From NCBI RefSeq assembly GCF_000015445.1, contig NC_008783.1:1115001-1179000 (forward strand): 64,000 nucleotides of DNA, read 5' to 3'. Shown here in pieces: positions 1-9,710 of this stretch. Source of the stretch: Bartonella bacilliformis KC583. Its GTDB lineage: Bacteria > Pseudomonadota > Alphaproteobacteria > Rhizobiales > Rhizobiaceae. The translations under genes were made by a program, and so were the position numbers. The notes beneath the pieces are model-generated. The model saw nothing but the letters and a program-made list of their open reading frames with translations, did not search any database and was not told where the DNA came from. Numbering within the stretch: the stretch's first letter is position 1; the number at the start of each line of letters is the position of its first letter.

Positions 1-1
1 A

Positions 2-313
2 TATGAAATCCTCGATCGCCTCCACGAAAAAGGGCTAAAAGCTCCCCTACAAGTCTATCGGGCTCTCAAAAAACTTATTCAATTAAAATGTGTTCATCGC
101 CTTGAAAGTGTAAATGCCTTCATGGTTTGTTCATATCCTGAAAATTGTCAGCATGAATTAACAACGTTTACCATTTGTGATAACTGCAGCAAGGTCAACG
201 AAATACAGGAGCAAACGATCGCACATAATATCAAACAATTGACACAAAACATTGGGTTTCAAGCCCATAAAAGCACCGTAGAAATACGAGGAATATGTCA
301 AAAATGTAAATAA
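2..313 (+). CDS. zur: Zur/Fur-family metal-dependent repressor, 5'-truncated by window edge
   Basis: The reading frame is open from the first bases of the window, so the N-terminus lies outside. About 103 residues are visible. They include the end of the winged helix (QVYRALKKLIQ, then VHRLESVNAF) and the dimerisation/zinc region. Two CxxC pairs, CDNC in the middle and CQKC at the extreme C-terminus, fit the structural zinc site of Fur-family proteins. The ending EIRGICQKC resembles Zur, which represses zinc uptake genes, more than Fur. Calling it Zur rather than another Fur paralogue is inference. A shorter ATG start at 122 would remove the DNA-binding helix and is unlikely. Confidence 0.75.
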   Translation, partial: YEILDRLHEKGLKAPLQVYRALKKLIQLKCVHRLESVNAFMVCSYPENCQHELTTFTICDNCSKVNEIQEQTIAHNIKQLTQNIGFQAHKSTVEIRGICQKCK

Positions 314-431
314 ATTAATGATCTAGACTTGCAAGTTTGCAAATTTAGGACTACCCTCAATAGGATCATCTTTCTTCGAGTAATTATTTTACTCGTTGGA
401 AATTATATTCGAATTGAAAGTAATAAAATTT

Positions 432-1538
432 ATGTCCTTTTTTGAAACGGTTGTTTCAGTGAAAACACGTCTTAACAAGACACCAAAGAAAAAAATAATC
501 AAAAATCTTCTTATTATCCTTGCTCTTTTTATATTTTGGTTCAGCTATAAGTGGCTGACAAACTGGCGTTATATGCTTACAACTGATGACGCTCATCTGC
601 AAGGAGATATCGCGGCTATTGCCACCAAGTTAAATGGATATATTCAAGACATCCCTGTCGATGCTAATCAAGCTGTTAAAAAAGGTGATGTCCTATTCCA
701 TTTAAAACGTGATGATTATCAAAATAGTCTGGATCAAGCTGAAGCGAATCTCAACACACAACAAAAAACCCTTATGCGTATCGATGCGCAAATTACAGCT
801 GCTCGCAGCGCTTTAGATGAAGCTCGAGCTCAAAAAGATGCTGCTTCAGCTGTAGCAACCAACGCAAAACTAACCTTGGAACGTGCAACACAACTTAAAG
901 CTGATAGTTACGTCGCTCAGTCTAATGTCGATAATGCCAAATCAGCCTATGAACAAGCCGTTGCCAATGTCACCCGTACCGATGCACAAATAGCTGCTGC
1001 ACGGGCTAATATCCGAATTTTAGAAGCACAACAAGATGAAGTAAAAAGCCAAACGAAGAGTCTTGAGCTTATGCGTGACAAAGCAGAATATGATCTTAAT
1101 TCAACCACTCTGCACGCTCCATTTGACGGAATTATTGGAAATTTAACTGCAAAAACAGGGGATTTTGTTGTGAATGGCCAACGCCTCGCAGCATTAGTGC
1201 CCACCCATGTACTTTATGTTGACGCCAACTATAAAGAAACGCAATTGAAAAATATTCATAGCGGACAAACTGCTTATGTCACTGTGGATGCTTTCAAAAA
1301 TGAAGTCCTTAAAGGAACCGTATTGTCTATTTCACCTGCAACAGGAGCTATTTTTTCTCTCTTGCCCCCACAAAATGCCACAGGCAATTTTACTAAAATT
1401 ACCCAACGTGTGCCAGTTCGCATTGCTATCCCTGCAGACGCATTAAAAAGCGGTCGTTTCCGAGCAGGAATGAGTGTTTCAGTAACAATTGATACACGCA
1501 CACAACCACATGACAAAAAGTCTTTTATAAAAAGTTAA
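432..1538 (+). CDS. HlyD/EmrA-family membrane fusion protein
   Basis: This is a periplasmic adaptor subunit of a tripartite drug or toxin exporter, 368 residues. A basic N-terminus is followed by one membrane segment (IIKNLLIILALFIFWFSYKW), then a biotinyl-lipoyl-like half (TKLNGYIQDIPVDANQAVKKGD). A long alpha-hairpin rich in Ala, Gln and Lys follows, then the second lipoyl half (LHAPFDGIIGNLTAKTGDFV) and a beta-barrel. I chose the ATG at 432. The frame extends upstream to a TTG at 396, but that gives a non-conserved extension. The gene ends 10 bp before the DHA2 transporter gene, so the two are co-transcribed as an EmrAB-type pair. Substrate unknown. Confidence 0.88.
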   Translation: MSFFETVVSVKTRLNKTPKKKIIKNLLIILALFIFWFSYKWLTNWRYMLTTDDAHLQGDIAAIATKLNGYIQDIPVDANQAVKKGDVLFHLKRDDYQNSLDQAEANLNTQQKTLMRIDAQITAARSALDEARAQKDAASAVATNAKLTLERATQLKADSYVAQSNVDNAKSAYEQAVANVTRTDAQIAAARANIRILEAQQDEVKSQTKSLELMRDKAEYDLNSTTLHAPFDGIIGNLTAKTGDFVVNGQRLAALVPTHVLYVDANYKETQLKNIHSGQTAYVTVDAFKNEVLKGTVLSISPATGAIFSLLPPQNATGNFTKITQRVPVRIAIPADALKSGRFRAGMSVSVTIDTRTQPHDKKSFIKS

Positions 1539-1548
1539 TCATTCCTTT

Positions 1549-3126
1549 ATGAAAAATTCTACCCCTTCTTCTTCCGATGTTGATGTCCAAGAACGCATAG
1601 GAATGCGTAAAATCGTAGCTTTTATTGCTATGACTGTTGGCATGTTTATGGCTATTTTGGATATCCAAATTGTTTCCTCATCTTTAGCTGAAATTCAAGC
1701 TGGTCTTTCAGCAAGCTCTAATGAAATTTCATGGGTTCAAACCTCCTATCTCATTGCAGAAGTCATTATGTTACCCCTTTCTGGCTTTTTAGGGCGTTTA
1801 CTTTCAACACGGGTTTTATTCAGTGTATCAGCCGCTGGATTTACTATTGCCTCCATCCTTTGTGCAACAGCAACATCTATTGAACAGATGATTGTTTATC
1901 GAGCACTCCAAGGCTTTATCGGTGGAGGCATTATTCCTTGTGTTTTTGTTGCTTCCTATATCATGTTTCCTCCTTCGAAACGTCCAATTATTTCACCGAT
2001 CATTGGACTGGTTGCAACATTAGCACCCACCATTGGTCCAACAGTGGGAGGATATGTCAGCCACGCCTTATCATGGCATTGGCTCTTTCTTATCAATGTA
2101 CCCTTTGGAATCATTATTTCAATTTTAGCTTGGAAATTGATTGATTTTGATAAAGCAGATCCGTCTCTATTGGCTAAATTTGACTGGTGGGGACTTATTT
2201 CTATGGCACTCTTCCTGGGATCTTTAGAATATGTTTTAGAAGAGGGAGCACATCGTGATTGGTTCAATGATAATTTAGTATTTAGCTTTTTTATTATTAT
2301 GGTTTTATCTGCTAGTGTATTCTTTTGGCGTGTTTTTAATGTAAAAGAACCAATTGTTGATCTTACTGCTTTTTCCAATTTTAATTTTTCAATCTCTACT
2401 ATATTTGCCTTTATGCTTGGAATAGGCCTCTATGGCCTTACTTATTTATATCCTGTCTATTTAAGTCAAATTCGTCATTATGATGCACTCATGATTGGAA
2501 AAACGCTGTTTATTTCAGGTTTGGCTATGTTTTTTACTGCTCCTCTTTCTGGATTTCTTTCAGCACGAATCGATCCACGTATTATGATAGCTGTAGGATT
2601 TGCTGGCTTTGCATGGGGAACTTGGCTTGCTACCTCAATCACAGATGATTGGGGATTCTGGGAACTTTTGTGGCCTCAAATTCTTCGCGGTAGTTCTATG
2701 ATGTTATGCATGGTTCCTATCAATAACATTGCTTTTGGATCCTTATCACCAGAACGGATGAAAAATGCTTCTGGGATTTTTAATTTAATGCGAAATCTTG
2801 GCGGTGCAGTAGGCCTTGCTATTATTAGCACTCTTATAACACAACGGACTAATCTCCATTATGAACGCATAGCTGAAGCCGTCCAACCTGGAAATATCCA
2901 AGCGACTGAAACACTTGCAAGCTTTACTAAACTTTTCAGCTTTTCTACTTTTGATCCACAAGCTCTTGCTTTAGTTCAACTTTTTAATATGGTTTACACA
3001 CAAGCTGCAGTCATGGCTTTTAGTGATCTCTTTTTTATGATATTTTTTCTCTTTAGTATCTTAACTTTCTTAACTTTTTTTCTCAAAAAAATACCGCCAT
3101 CCACCAATATCCGCGCAGAGCACTGA
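1549..3126 (+). CDS. DHA2-family MFS multidrug efflux transporter (EmrB/QacA type)
   Basis: The 525-residue, very hydrophobic protein matches the 14-TM DHA2 branch of the major facilitator superfamily. It shows the typical first helix (MFMAILDIQIVSSSLAEIQ), the motif after TM2 (LSGFLGRLLSTRVLF), and the antiporter motif C region in TM5 (GLVATLAPTIGPTVGGYVS), which characterises drug:H+ antiporters. The short cytosolic N-terminus is polar. It lies 10 bp after the membrane fusion protein gene and presumably forms an inner-membrane pump with it, exporting through a TolC-like channel encoded elsewhere. Substrate is not deducible. Confidence 0.9.
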   Translation: MKNSTPSSSDVDVQERIGMRKIVAFIAMTVGMFMAILDIQIVSSSLAEIQAGLSASSNEISWVQTSYLIAEVIMLPLSGFLGRLLSTRVLFSVSAAGFTIASILCATATSIEQMIVYRALQGFIGGGIIPCVFVASYIMFPPSKRPIISPIIGLVATLAPTIGPTVGGYVSHALSWHWLFLINVPFGIIISILAWKLIDFDKADPSLLAKFDWWGLISMALFLGSLEYVLEEGAHRDWFNDNLVFSFFIIMVLSASVFFWRVFNVKEPIVDLTAFSNFNFSISTIFAFMLGIGLYGLTYLYPVYLSQIRHYDALMIGKTLFISGLAMFFTAPLSGFLSARIDPRIMIAVGFAGFAWGTWLATSITDDWGFWELLWPQILRGSSMMLCMVPINNIAFGSLSPERMKNASGIFNLMRNLGGAVGLAIISTLITQRTNLHYERIAEAVQPGNIQATETLASFTKLFSFSTFDPQALALVQLFNMVYTQAAVMAFSDLFFMIFFLFSILTFLTFFLKKIPPSTNIRAEH

Positions 3127-3675
3127 GTTTAAACAGCATTAAATATAAAGAAACCCCTTTTCACATTGATTACATAGGCCTACTCTATGAGAAAAGTTAC
3201 AATGTAAGCAATACGTTGTTAAGGGTTATAGCTATATCTTTCTCTGTGCAAATTAGAGAATTTTCACGATCACCTATCATCAATAGGTGATCATACAGCT
3301 TCAGCTTCCATGGGAATCAACAAAAGACCTATCTCGTGCACTAACAGATGACACCCTCATCTCCCTTATGACCTTATGACCTTATGACCTTATGACATAA
3401 AAATACTGCAGATTTCCCTGCATGTCACACGCAATGCAATTATAGGATGAGAGCAATGCAACAATATAGAATCAGAATTCTGTAAGATCAGTTCTTAAAC
3501 TTGGAGACAATGTTTACAAAATTAGAACCTGCCCCAAGTATCTTAATAACTAAGCTGTGTTTAAAAATCACTTACAAACAAAATAGCTCTATAAACTCAG
3601 TTTTTTCTGTTTTAAGTGCATGCAATATCTTTCACCATTGGAAATAATGGCGTACCCCATTGTTACGAGAAAAAT
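3127..3675. other. 549-bp intergenic region, no gene seen
   Basis: It lies between the convergent efflux operon and the decarboxylase gene. It is AT-rich with no ORF that has a credible ribosome binding site. The only structure noticed is a perfect 8-bp tandem repeat at 3364-3395. No clear rho-independent terminator was seen for either flanking gene. Confidence 0.6.
3364..3395. repeat. Four perfect tandem copies of an 8-bp unit (CCTTATGA)
   Basis: The unit CCTTATGA is repeated four times without mismatch and then decays (CAT...). It is non-coding, and such an array may vary in copy number between strains. It is too far from either flanking start codon to suggest a promoter spacing role. Confidence 0.8.
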
Positions 3676-4809
3676 TTAAATTACATAAGATCGTAGAGGT
3701 TCAAAACCATTAAAAGCAACAGATGCATAAGTTGCTGTATAAGCGCCGGTCCCATGAATTAACAATTCATCACCCACTGTTAAAGATAGAGGCAACAGAT
3801 AAAGTGATTTTTCATACATAACATCTGCCGAATCACACGTAGGCCCCGCTAAAATACAAGGCTCCATTGCTTTATCATCACGCATTGTCTCAATGGGATA
3901 ACGAATGGCTTCATCCATAGTTTCAGCAAGGCCATTAAATTTACCCACATCAAGATAAACCCAGCGTATATTATCATTATCCGCTTTTTTGGATATCAGG
4001 ACAACTTCTGTGCGAATAACCCCAGCATTACCAACCATTGCACGCCCTGGTTCTATAATTGTTTCAGGTATACGATTGCCAAAATATTTTTTCAATGAAT
4101 CAAAAATAACAACACCACAAACTTGTGCAGTAGGAACATCATGTAAATAACGTGTTGGAAATCCTCCTCCCATATTGATCAATTTCAACTGAATTCCTTC
4201 TTTTTCCAGGCGCTCAAAAACTATAGCCACATCTGAGAGAGCACGATCCCATGCATTCAGGTCTGTCTGCTGTGATCCTACATGAAAGGAAACTCCATGT
4301 GCCTGTAAACCTAATTGGTGCGCCCGACACAATACATCAACTGCCATAGCAGGAACGCAGCCAAATTTACGTGATAATGGCCACTCGGCTCCTTCCCCAT
4401 TGGTAAGAACTCGGCAAAATACGCGAGCTCCCGGTGCAGCACGAGCCACTTTTTCCACTTCTTCAATGCAATCAACGGCATAAAGCGAGACACCAAGTGC
4501 ATGTGCAGAGGCAATATCACGCTCCTTCTTAATGGTATTCCCAAAAGAGATACGCTCAGCCGTTGCACCTGATTCTAAAATCATTTTAATTTCTGCAACA
4601 GAAGCTGCATCAAAAGATGATCCTAAAGAAACAAGCAAGCGCAAAATTTCAGGTGCGGGATTTGCCTTCACCGCATAAAAAATGCGCGACTGTGGAAGAG
4701 CTTTTTCAAAATTCAAATAATTCTCATGGACAATATCAAGGTCCACAACCAAACACGGACCTTCAGAACGATGTGTTGAAAGAAAATCACGAATACGTTG
4801 CGTTGCCAT
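3676..4809 (-). CDS. PLP-dependent ornithine/lysine decarboxylase family enzyme (fold type III)
   Basis: The 377-residue protein belongs to the alanine-racemase-fold decarboxylases (eukaryotic-type ODC, Pfam Orn_DAP_Arg_deC). FYAVKANP near residue 48 holds the PLP lysine. FHVGSQ is the conserved His segment, EPGRAMVGNAGV binds the phosphate, and GPTCDSADVMY carries the catalytic cysteine of ODCs. The likely reaction is ornithine to putrescine plus CO2, the first step of polyamine synthesis; a dual ornithine/lysine activity is possible. The ATG at 4809 has GGAGGA about 6 nt upstream, so it is preferred over the in-frame TTG at 4815. A long structured leader lies upstream. Confidence 0.87.
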   Translation of the reverse strand: MATQRIRDFLSTHRSEGPCLVVDLDIVHENYLNFEKALPQSRIFYAVKANPAPEILRLLVSLGSSFDAASVAEIKMILESGATAERISFGNTIKKERDIASAHALGVSLYAVDCIEEVEKVARAAPGARVFCRVLTNGEGAEWPLSRKFGCVPAMAVDVLCRAHQLGLQAHGVSFHVGSQQTDLNAWDRALSDVAIVFERLEKEGIQLKLINMGGGFPTRYLHDVPTAQVCGVVIFDSLKKYFGNRIPETIIEPGRAMVGNAGVIRTEVVLISKKADNDNIRWVYLDVGKFNGLAETMDEAIRYPIETMRDDKAMEPCILAGPTCDSADVMYEKSLYLLPLSLTVGDELLIHGTGAYTATYASVAFNGFEPLRSYVI

Positions 4810-4829
4810 TTGCAATCCTCCCCAGAAAA

Positions 4830-5240
4830 CAAAAGTTTTCTAATCTATGCCAATTCAGCAGCATAAAACTGCTCATGGCTAAAGGACAAATACATACAAC
4901 CACCACTCCTACCCCATAACGTCAGGAATAACGGTATTGTATGCCACGAAGGAATAGCGCGAAAATCGCGTTACTCTACTTTGTCTGCCTTTTTGATTGG
5001 AGTTGCACAAAACACTTCCGCACTGAAGGCAATGAGGTGTGCCTCTTTAGTTATCTCAGCATCTATAGCTGAAAGACACCAGAAAGGCCCGCACCGTCGT
5101 TGCTTCAAGATGTCCTCATTCTTTCGATTGGCCGCAAGAATGACTGGAGCGGTTAGTTCCAGGTACCGTACCGGTTAATCCCACCATTTGGGAACCAGCG
5201 GACACCCACAGGCACGTGCGACTTTGGGCAATGCTGCGTA
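4830..5240 (-). ncRNA. Probable speF-type cis-regulatory leader RNA
   Basis: The stretch upstream of the decarboxylase is about 400 nt long. It is clearly richer in G and C than other intergenic DNA here and full of local inverted repeats (for example GCGATTTTCGC near 4960-4970, and CCGGTACGGTACCTGG near 5158-5175). Alphaproteobacterial ornithine decarboxylase genes are known to be preceded by a conserved structured element of this size, the Rfam family speF. Position, length and composition agree. I could not run a covariance search, so the boundaries are approximate. Confidence 0.55.
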
Positions 5241-5462
5241 TAAGATGAATTTCAATTCATTGCAATCTTTTTTTTAATTTTAAGATTTTTTTAATCTTTC
5301 AGCCAAAAATAACTGCAAAAAAGCAACATTGCTCCACACATACTAGTAGCTTAACTTACTTCTCTATTTTTCTATGAAAAATAATAAAAAATATTTTATG
5401 AAAATACCTCCCTCTTTAAAATAGAAGGAACATCCCAAATGGTATCTTATAGCTTAGTGCCC

Positions 5463-6380
5463 TTACAGCCCTTGATGAGAGTTCATGGTGCGAGCTTTTG
5501 CTAATTGAAACTGCCTATGACGTTCCCGAAAACGCTGTTTATCAAATTCACTACGCGTATCATAACACGCATCACAAGACACCCCTTCTTCATAATGAGA
5601 GGATAATTTACCCTCAGCACCAAGAGGATAGCGACATGCCCGGCATAATTCGCGTCCAGATTCCTCAAGACCATGCCTAACAGAAACACGCTCATCAAAA
5701 ACAAAGCACTCGCCCTGCCACAAACTTTCTTCTTTTGGAATTGTTTCCAAATATTGAAGAATACCACCCTTTAGGTGGTAAACCTCCTCATAACCAAGCT
5801 CACGCATATAAGACGTTGATTTTTCACACCGAATACCACCCGTGCAAAACATTGCGATTCTTTTTTTCTTCTTAAGCTCATCTTGATGATTGGCGACCCA
5901 TTGAGGAAATTCACGAAATGTTTTAATATTAGGATCTACTGCCCCTTGAAAACTACCCAGCATATATTCATAATCATTACGCGTATCAACAACAAGGGTC
6001 TCTTCATCTTGAATCAGAGCATTCCAATCTTCAGGAGCAACATAAGTACCAACAGCTTTCAGCGGGTTAATCCCTTCAACTCCCATTGTTACAATTTCTT
6101 TTTTCAATCGCACTTTTATACGATGAAAAGGCATTTTTGATGCCCATGAATATTTAAGCTCTGGTGTCTGGAATGCAGGTTCTGCAGTAATAAAACGCAC
6201 CAATGTTTCAATTGCAGCACAAGAACCGGCAACAGTTCCATTAATCCCCTCTTTTGCTAAAAGAAGGGTTCCTTTAATGCCATTTTCCTGACATAAATCC
6301 AGCAAAGGCTTTTGTAATTTTTGGTAATGCTTCAAATCTGCAAAACAATAAAGGGCAGCAACTTTAAATTTCTTTTCCAT
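5463..6380 (-). CDS. trhO: tRNA uridine(34) hydroxylase TrhO (rhodanese-like, YceA family)
   Basis: The 305-residue protein has the TrhO architecture: an N-terminal acylphosphatase-like domain (residues 1-95, [11 protein letters not shown]), a rhodanese domain (about 125-215) with VVDTRNDYE and the active-site loop [13 protein letters not shown] (Cys179, Cys185), and a Cys-rich C-terminal segment ([15 protein letters not shown]). The family hydroxylates uridine 34 of certain tRNAs to 5-hydroxyuridine, independently of O2 or prephenate pathways. The ATG at 6380 gives the standard [13 protein letters not shown] start. It stands alone between divergent or unrelated neighbours. Confidence 0.92.
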   Translation of the reverse strand: MEKKFKVAALYCFADLKHYQKLQKPLLDLCQENGIKGTLLLAKEGINGTVAGSCAAIETLVRFITAEPAFQTPELKYSWASKMPFHRIKVRLKKEIVTMGVEGINPLKAVGTYVAPEDWNALIQDEETLVVDTRNDYEYMLGSFQGAVDPNIKTFREFPQWVANHQDELKKKKRIAMFCTGGIRCEKSTSYMRELGYEEVYHLKGGILQYLETIPKEESLWQGECFVFDERVSVRHGLEESGRELCRACRYPLGAEGKLSSHYEEGVSCDACYDTRSEFDKQRFRERHRQFQLAKARTMNSHQGL

Positions 6381-6665
6381 ATTCTTGCCATACCGTGCGT
6401 TTTATTCAATTTCAAGAATTATTCATTCCGATCTTTTGTACTCTATATAGAGTACCTCATTCAACCACCCTTATTCAATCATCCCATAAAATCATACACC
6501 CAAAATAGATCACCCTGTATCATGCATCCACAAACAAACCATCAATATCTATTTTAGCTTTTGTCAGTCATGATTTACAAAATGCAATCTTTTAAAGACA
6601 CCCCTGCCAAAGCTTAAAAGACCAAGTGATGGCATAAGTACCACGCTGCACATAAAACGACTGCC

Positions 6666-7496
6666 TTAACCTACGAAAGCACGTTCCACAACATAAGTAG
6701 CAGGCGCGTTGTTTGCTCCCTCGACAAGCCCAAAATCTTCACACATTGCAGCACAATCTTTTATCATCTCTATTGAGCCACAAATCATCACCCGATCTTC
6801 ATCAGAATTGATTTTAGGTAAACCAGTTTCTTCAAAAAAAGCACCACTCTTCATAACAGTGGTAATACGCCCCATATGTTCTGAAGGCTCACGAGTGGTC
6901 ATAGGATAAAACATCAACTGCTGAGCATATTCACCAATCAATGAATCTTGTTGCAAAGACGCTACAAGATCTTTTGCATAAGTCAGTTCGTTACATTCAC
7001 GCGTGGTTTGAATCAGGACCACTTGAGAAAATTTTTCATATGTTTCAGGATCACGAATCAAGCTTGCAAAAGGAGCAACTCCTGTTCCCGTTGAAAGAAG
7101 ATAAAGACGCTTTCCAGGAATAAGAGCATCAAGAACCAATGTTCCAGTAGATTTTTTACGCATTAAAACCGTATCACCAATTTTGATTTTTTGGAGATGT
7201 TCAGTCAATGGCCCCCCTGGAACTTTAATCGAAAAAAACTCAAGCTGTTCATCCCAAAATGGACTTGCAATTGAATACGCACGATAAACCGGCTTTTCTG
7301 CATTTGGTAAACCGATCATAATAAACTCACCCGAACGAAAACGAAAATTGTTTGGACGGTTCAGGCGAAATTTAAACAAACGGTCCGTATAGTGACAAAC
7401 TTCCTGAACAGTAAGTGTAAAAACATTTTCAGGAATTGGAAAATTCGACGCAGTGCTACTGATATCTGCCTTAACATTGGGAATAGATGTACTCAT
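6666..7496 (-). CDS. fpr: Ferredoxin/flavodoxin-NADP+ reductase
   Basis: The 276-residue flavoprotein transfers electrons between NADPH and ferredoxin or flavodoxin. The FAD motif RAYSIASP, the GGPLTEHL loop, the NADP-binding GTGVAPFASLIRDPE, and VMICGSIEMI are all present, and the C-terminus ends in VERAFVG as in bacterial subclass-I FPRs. I chose ATG 7496 because AAGAAG lies about 6 nt upstream; the frame runs up to another ATG at 7526. Single gene. Roles in redox balance or Fe-S and oxidative stress are known for the family, not shown here. Confidence 0.9.
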   Translation of the reverse strand: MSTSIPNVKADISSTASNFPIPENVFTLTVQEVCHYTDRLFKFRLNRPNNFRFRSGEFIMIGLPNAEKPVYRAYSIASPFWDEQLEFFSIKVPGGPLTEHLQKIKIGDTVLMRKKSTGTLVLDALIPGKRLYLLSTGTGVAPFASLIRDPETYEKFSQVVLIQTTRECNELTYAKDLVASLQQDSLIGEYAQQLMFYPMTTREPSEHMGRITTVMKSGAFFEETGLPKINSDEDRVMICGSIEMIKDCAAMCEDFGLVEGANNAPATYVVERAFVG

Positions 7497-8119
7497 AAAA
7501 TTCTTCTTTACATCTTTATTGAACATTTAATCTCAGATTGTGCAAATTGTATAATGCTTACACGCTCATCTGCCAATATCTCTCTTCAATCATGAACAAT
7601 TCTTGGTAATTTTATACAAAAACTGCTTCGAGAGAAAAGATGAAAGTGGTGCATCACCCTATCAATATGCAAATCTCTTATCATAAATTAGTTCAGCTGC
7701 ATCGTCATCTTTCATAATATAACCAATGAGCAGGTCTACTTACCATCCAATCAATGAAAATAATCTCTGATGTATTTTTTTAAAAATGAATAGACCACTT
7801 ATAACGATAGATAATCTCTTTTATCTCAATTACGCACCCGTAACACATACAAAAATCGATAAAAAAGAACCGGCCTGGTATTGCTTTTACAAATTTTACA
7901 TTGAGGCTATTTTAGTAAAATGCAAACAAAGCAGGAAATAACTCTATTCAGTATATTAAAATTGAGCTTTTTATTTTAAAATTTTCTCTTTACAGATCAT
8001 AATTCGGTATAAATCGTTAATGATTTTAAAAAGAAAGCATATTCAAATCCTCTTTAGGAGCTAATCAATAATAACGTGTAGAAAATTTCGTGTCTTATAA
8101 AAAGAGATAGAATTTTAAA
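7497..8119. other. 623-bp divergent intergenic region between fpr and alr
   Basis: It is AT-rich and has no ORF with a plausible ribosome binding site. It must contain the promoters of both divergent genes, but no motif stands out clearly enough to place them. Confidence 0.55.
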
Positions 8120-9241
8120 ATGAACCAACTCGTTGATTATAAAACAAACGCTGAACTTCCTTATACAACTGTAGCGACCATTGATCTTGGTGCTATTATT
8201 GCAAATTATAAAATTTTAGCCCAACATATTGCTCCTGCAGAATGCTCCGCTGTTGTGAAAGCAAATGCCTATGGAATGGGAGCTGAAAAAATTTCTTCTG
8301 CACTTTATCAGGCTGGTTGCCGTACCTTTTTTGTTTCTCAAATCCAAGAAGCACTGCAGCTAAAAACCATTTTACCTTCCAATATTACCCTCGTCCTTCT
8401 TAACGGCTTTCCACCGACGACAGAGGAATTTGTCGCTCAAGCGGGTCTTATCCCTGTTCTGAATTCTTGGCATGCGATCGAAAGTTGGCAAATGCTTTGC
8501 CAAAAAAAACATCAAAAATTTCCAGCAATCATCCAAATTGATACGCATATGAACCGATTGGGGCTTGATCAAGAAGAGTTACAACAGCTTATTAAACAAC
8601 CTACCATTTTTGAAAAAGCCAACATAAAATATATTATGAGCCATCTTTCCAATGGAGATGACGCTACACATGCATCAAATGATACTCAATTAACTGCGAT
8701 GAAAACAGCGCTCGCACAGCTCCCCACCTGTAAAGTCTCACTTGCCAATTCTGGGGGAATTTTCCTTAATTCAGACTTTTACTTTGATCTCGTTCGTCCA
8801 GGCATTGCACTTTACGGGGTTGACCCTCATGGAAAATGTCCAACCCCTATCAAACCTGTTTTAAAACTCGAAACCCAGGTTATTCAGAGCCGCCATGTTG
8901 ATGCAGGCACCCCTGTTGGCTATGGAGGAAGTTTCGTGACCTCTCGACCGAGCACCCTCACAACTATTTCTATCGGCTATGCTGATGGTTGGCTGCGCAC
9001 TCTTTCTAATAAAGGTGTCGTTTATTTCAACGGACATAAACTCCCTATTATTGGACGTATCTCTATGGATTCCACAATTGTGGATGCAACCGATCTTGAG
9101 TGTGAAAAACCTAAAATAGGCGACTGGGTAGAGCTGATTGGCCCCCATCAAACTGTTGAAGATGTTGCTGCAGATGCAGATACCATTCCGTATGAAATTT
9201 TGACATCTCTTGGCCCTCGCTGTAAACGAATTTACATTTAA
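8120..9241 (+). CDS. alr: Alanine racemase
   Basis: This is a 373-residue PLP enzyme interconverting L- and D-alanine for peptidoglycan. The PLP lysine is K47 in AVVKANAYGMG. The second catalytic base, tyrosine, sits in ISIGYADG. RLGL, LANSGG and GRISMDSTIVD are family motifs. Length is usual for Alr. The start ATG is preceded by a weak AG-rich stretch (AAAAAGAGATAG). No operon partner is visible. A second Alr-like catabolic racemase cannot be excluded, but this sequence is a complete, normal enzyme. Confidence 0.93.
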   Translation: MNQLVDYKTNAELPYTTVATIDLGAIIANYKILAQHIAPAECSAVVKANAYGMGAEKISSALYQAGCRTFFVSQIQEALQLKTILPSNITLVLLNGFPPTTEEFVAQAGLIPVLNSWHAIESWQMLCQKKHQKFPAIIQIDTHMNRLGLDQEELQQLIKQPTIFEKANIKYIMSHLSNGDDATHASNDTQLTAMKTALAQLPTCKVSLANSGGIFLNSDFYFDLVRPGIALYGVDPHGKCPTPIKPVLKLETQVIQSRHVDAGTPVGYGGSFVTSRPSTLTTISIGYADGWLRTLSNKGVVYFNGHKLPIIGRISMDSTIVDATDLECEKPKIGDWVELIGPHQTVEDVAADADTIPYEILTSLGPRCKRIYI

Positions 9242-9710
9242 ATCATCGAAGAATGATCAAAATACTCCACTTATCTTGAGAAATGGCTCATGGATATCCC
9301 ACCTTATTTTACATTCCAAACAACTAACTTATCATGATGAACATCTCATCCTAAAGTAACTAAATAGTGTGTTGTGTGAAGATATAAATAAGCTTTTCCT
9401 GTGAGACCTTCCTTCTCTTAAACACCATCGCTAAACTGCTACCAACGCACAATAATCTTAACCTGAATCAAAATATTACAAATTGCTGCCTCTATTGCAA
9501 AAGGATCAGAGAAATACTTGGTAAACATAAAAAGTTTATGTTAAATATTTTACAATGTCGATCATAAAATCATAGCAAGAAAAGTGATCAATTCATCAGT
9601 AGAAAAACTAAGTATTAACCAAGTAAAATTTGAAATCACCCACGACTCATCAAGAGTCTAAAAAGCTCACACAATATGTGAGCTTTTTTACATCAAGATT
9701 TGCAAATAAT
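9242..9710. other. 469-bp intergenic region between convergent alr and gcvP
   Basis: No coding region is seen. Apart from the hairpin terminator next to gcvP it is featureless AT-rich sequence. Confidence 0.55.
9659..9690 (-). terminator. Rho-independent terminator after gcvP (possibly bidirectional)
   Basis: An 8-bp perfect stem AGCTCACA / TGTGAGCT with a short loop is flanked by A and T runs on both sides. It lies just past the gcvP stop. The T run on the minus strand fits termination of the gcv operon, and the plus-strand T run could also stop read-through from alr. Confidence 0.8.

Noticed and set aside
4981..5178. Plus-strand 65-codon ORF inside the decarboxylase leader
   Set aside because: Lies antisense within a region that is better explained as a structured leader RNA; no ribosome binding site and no recognisable family.
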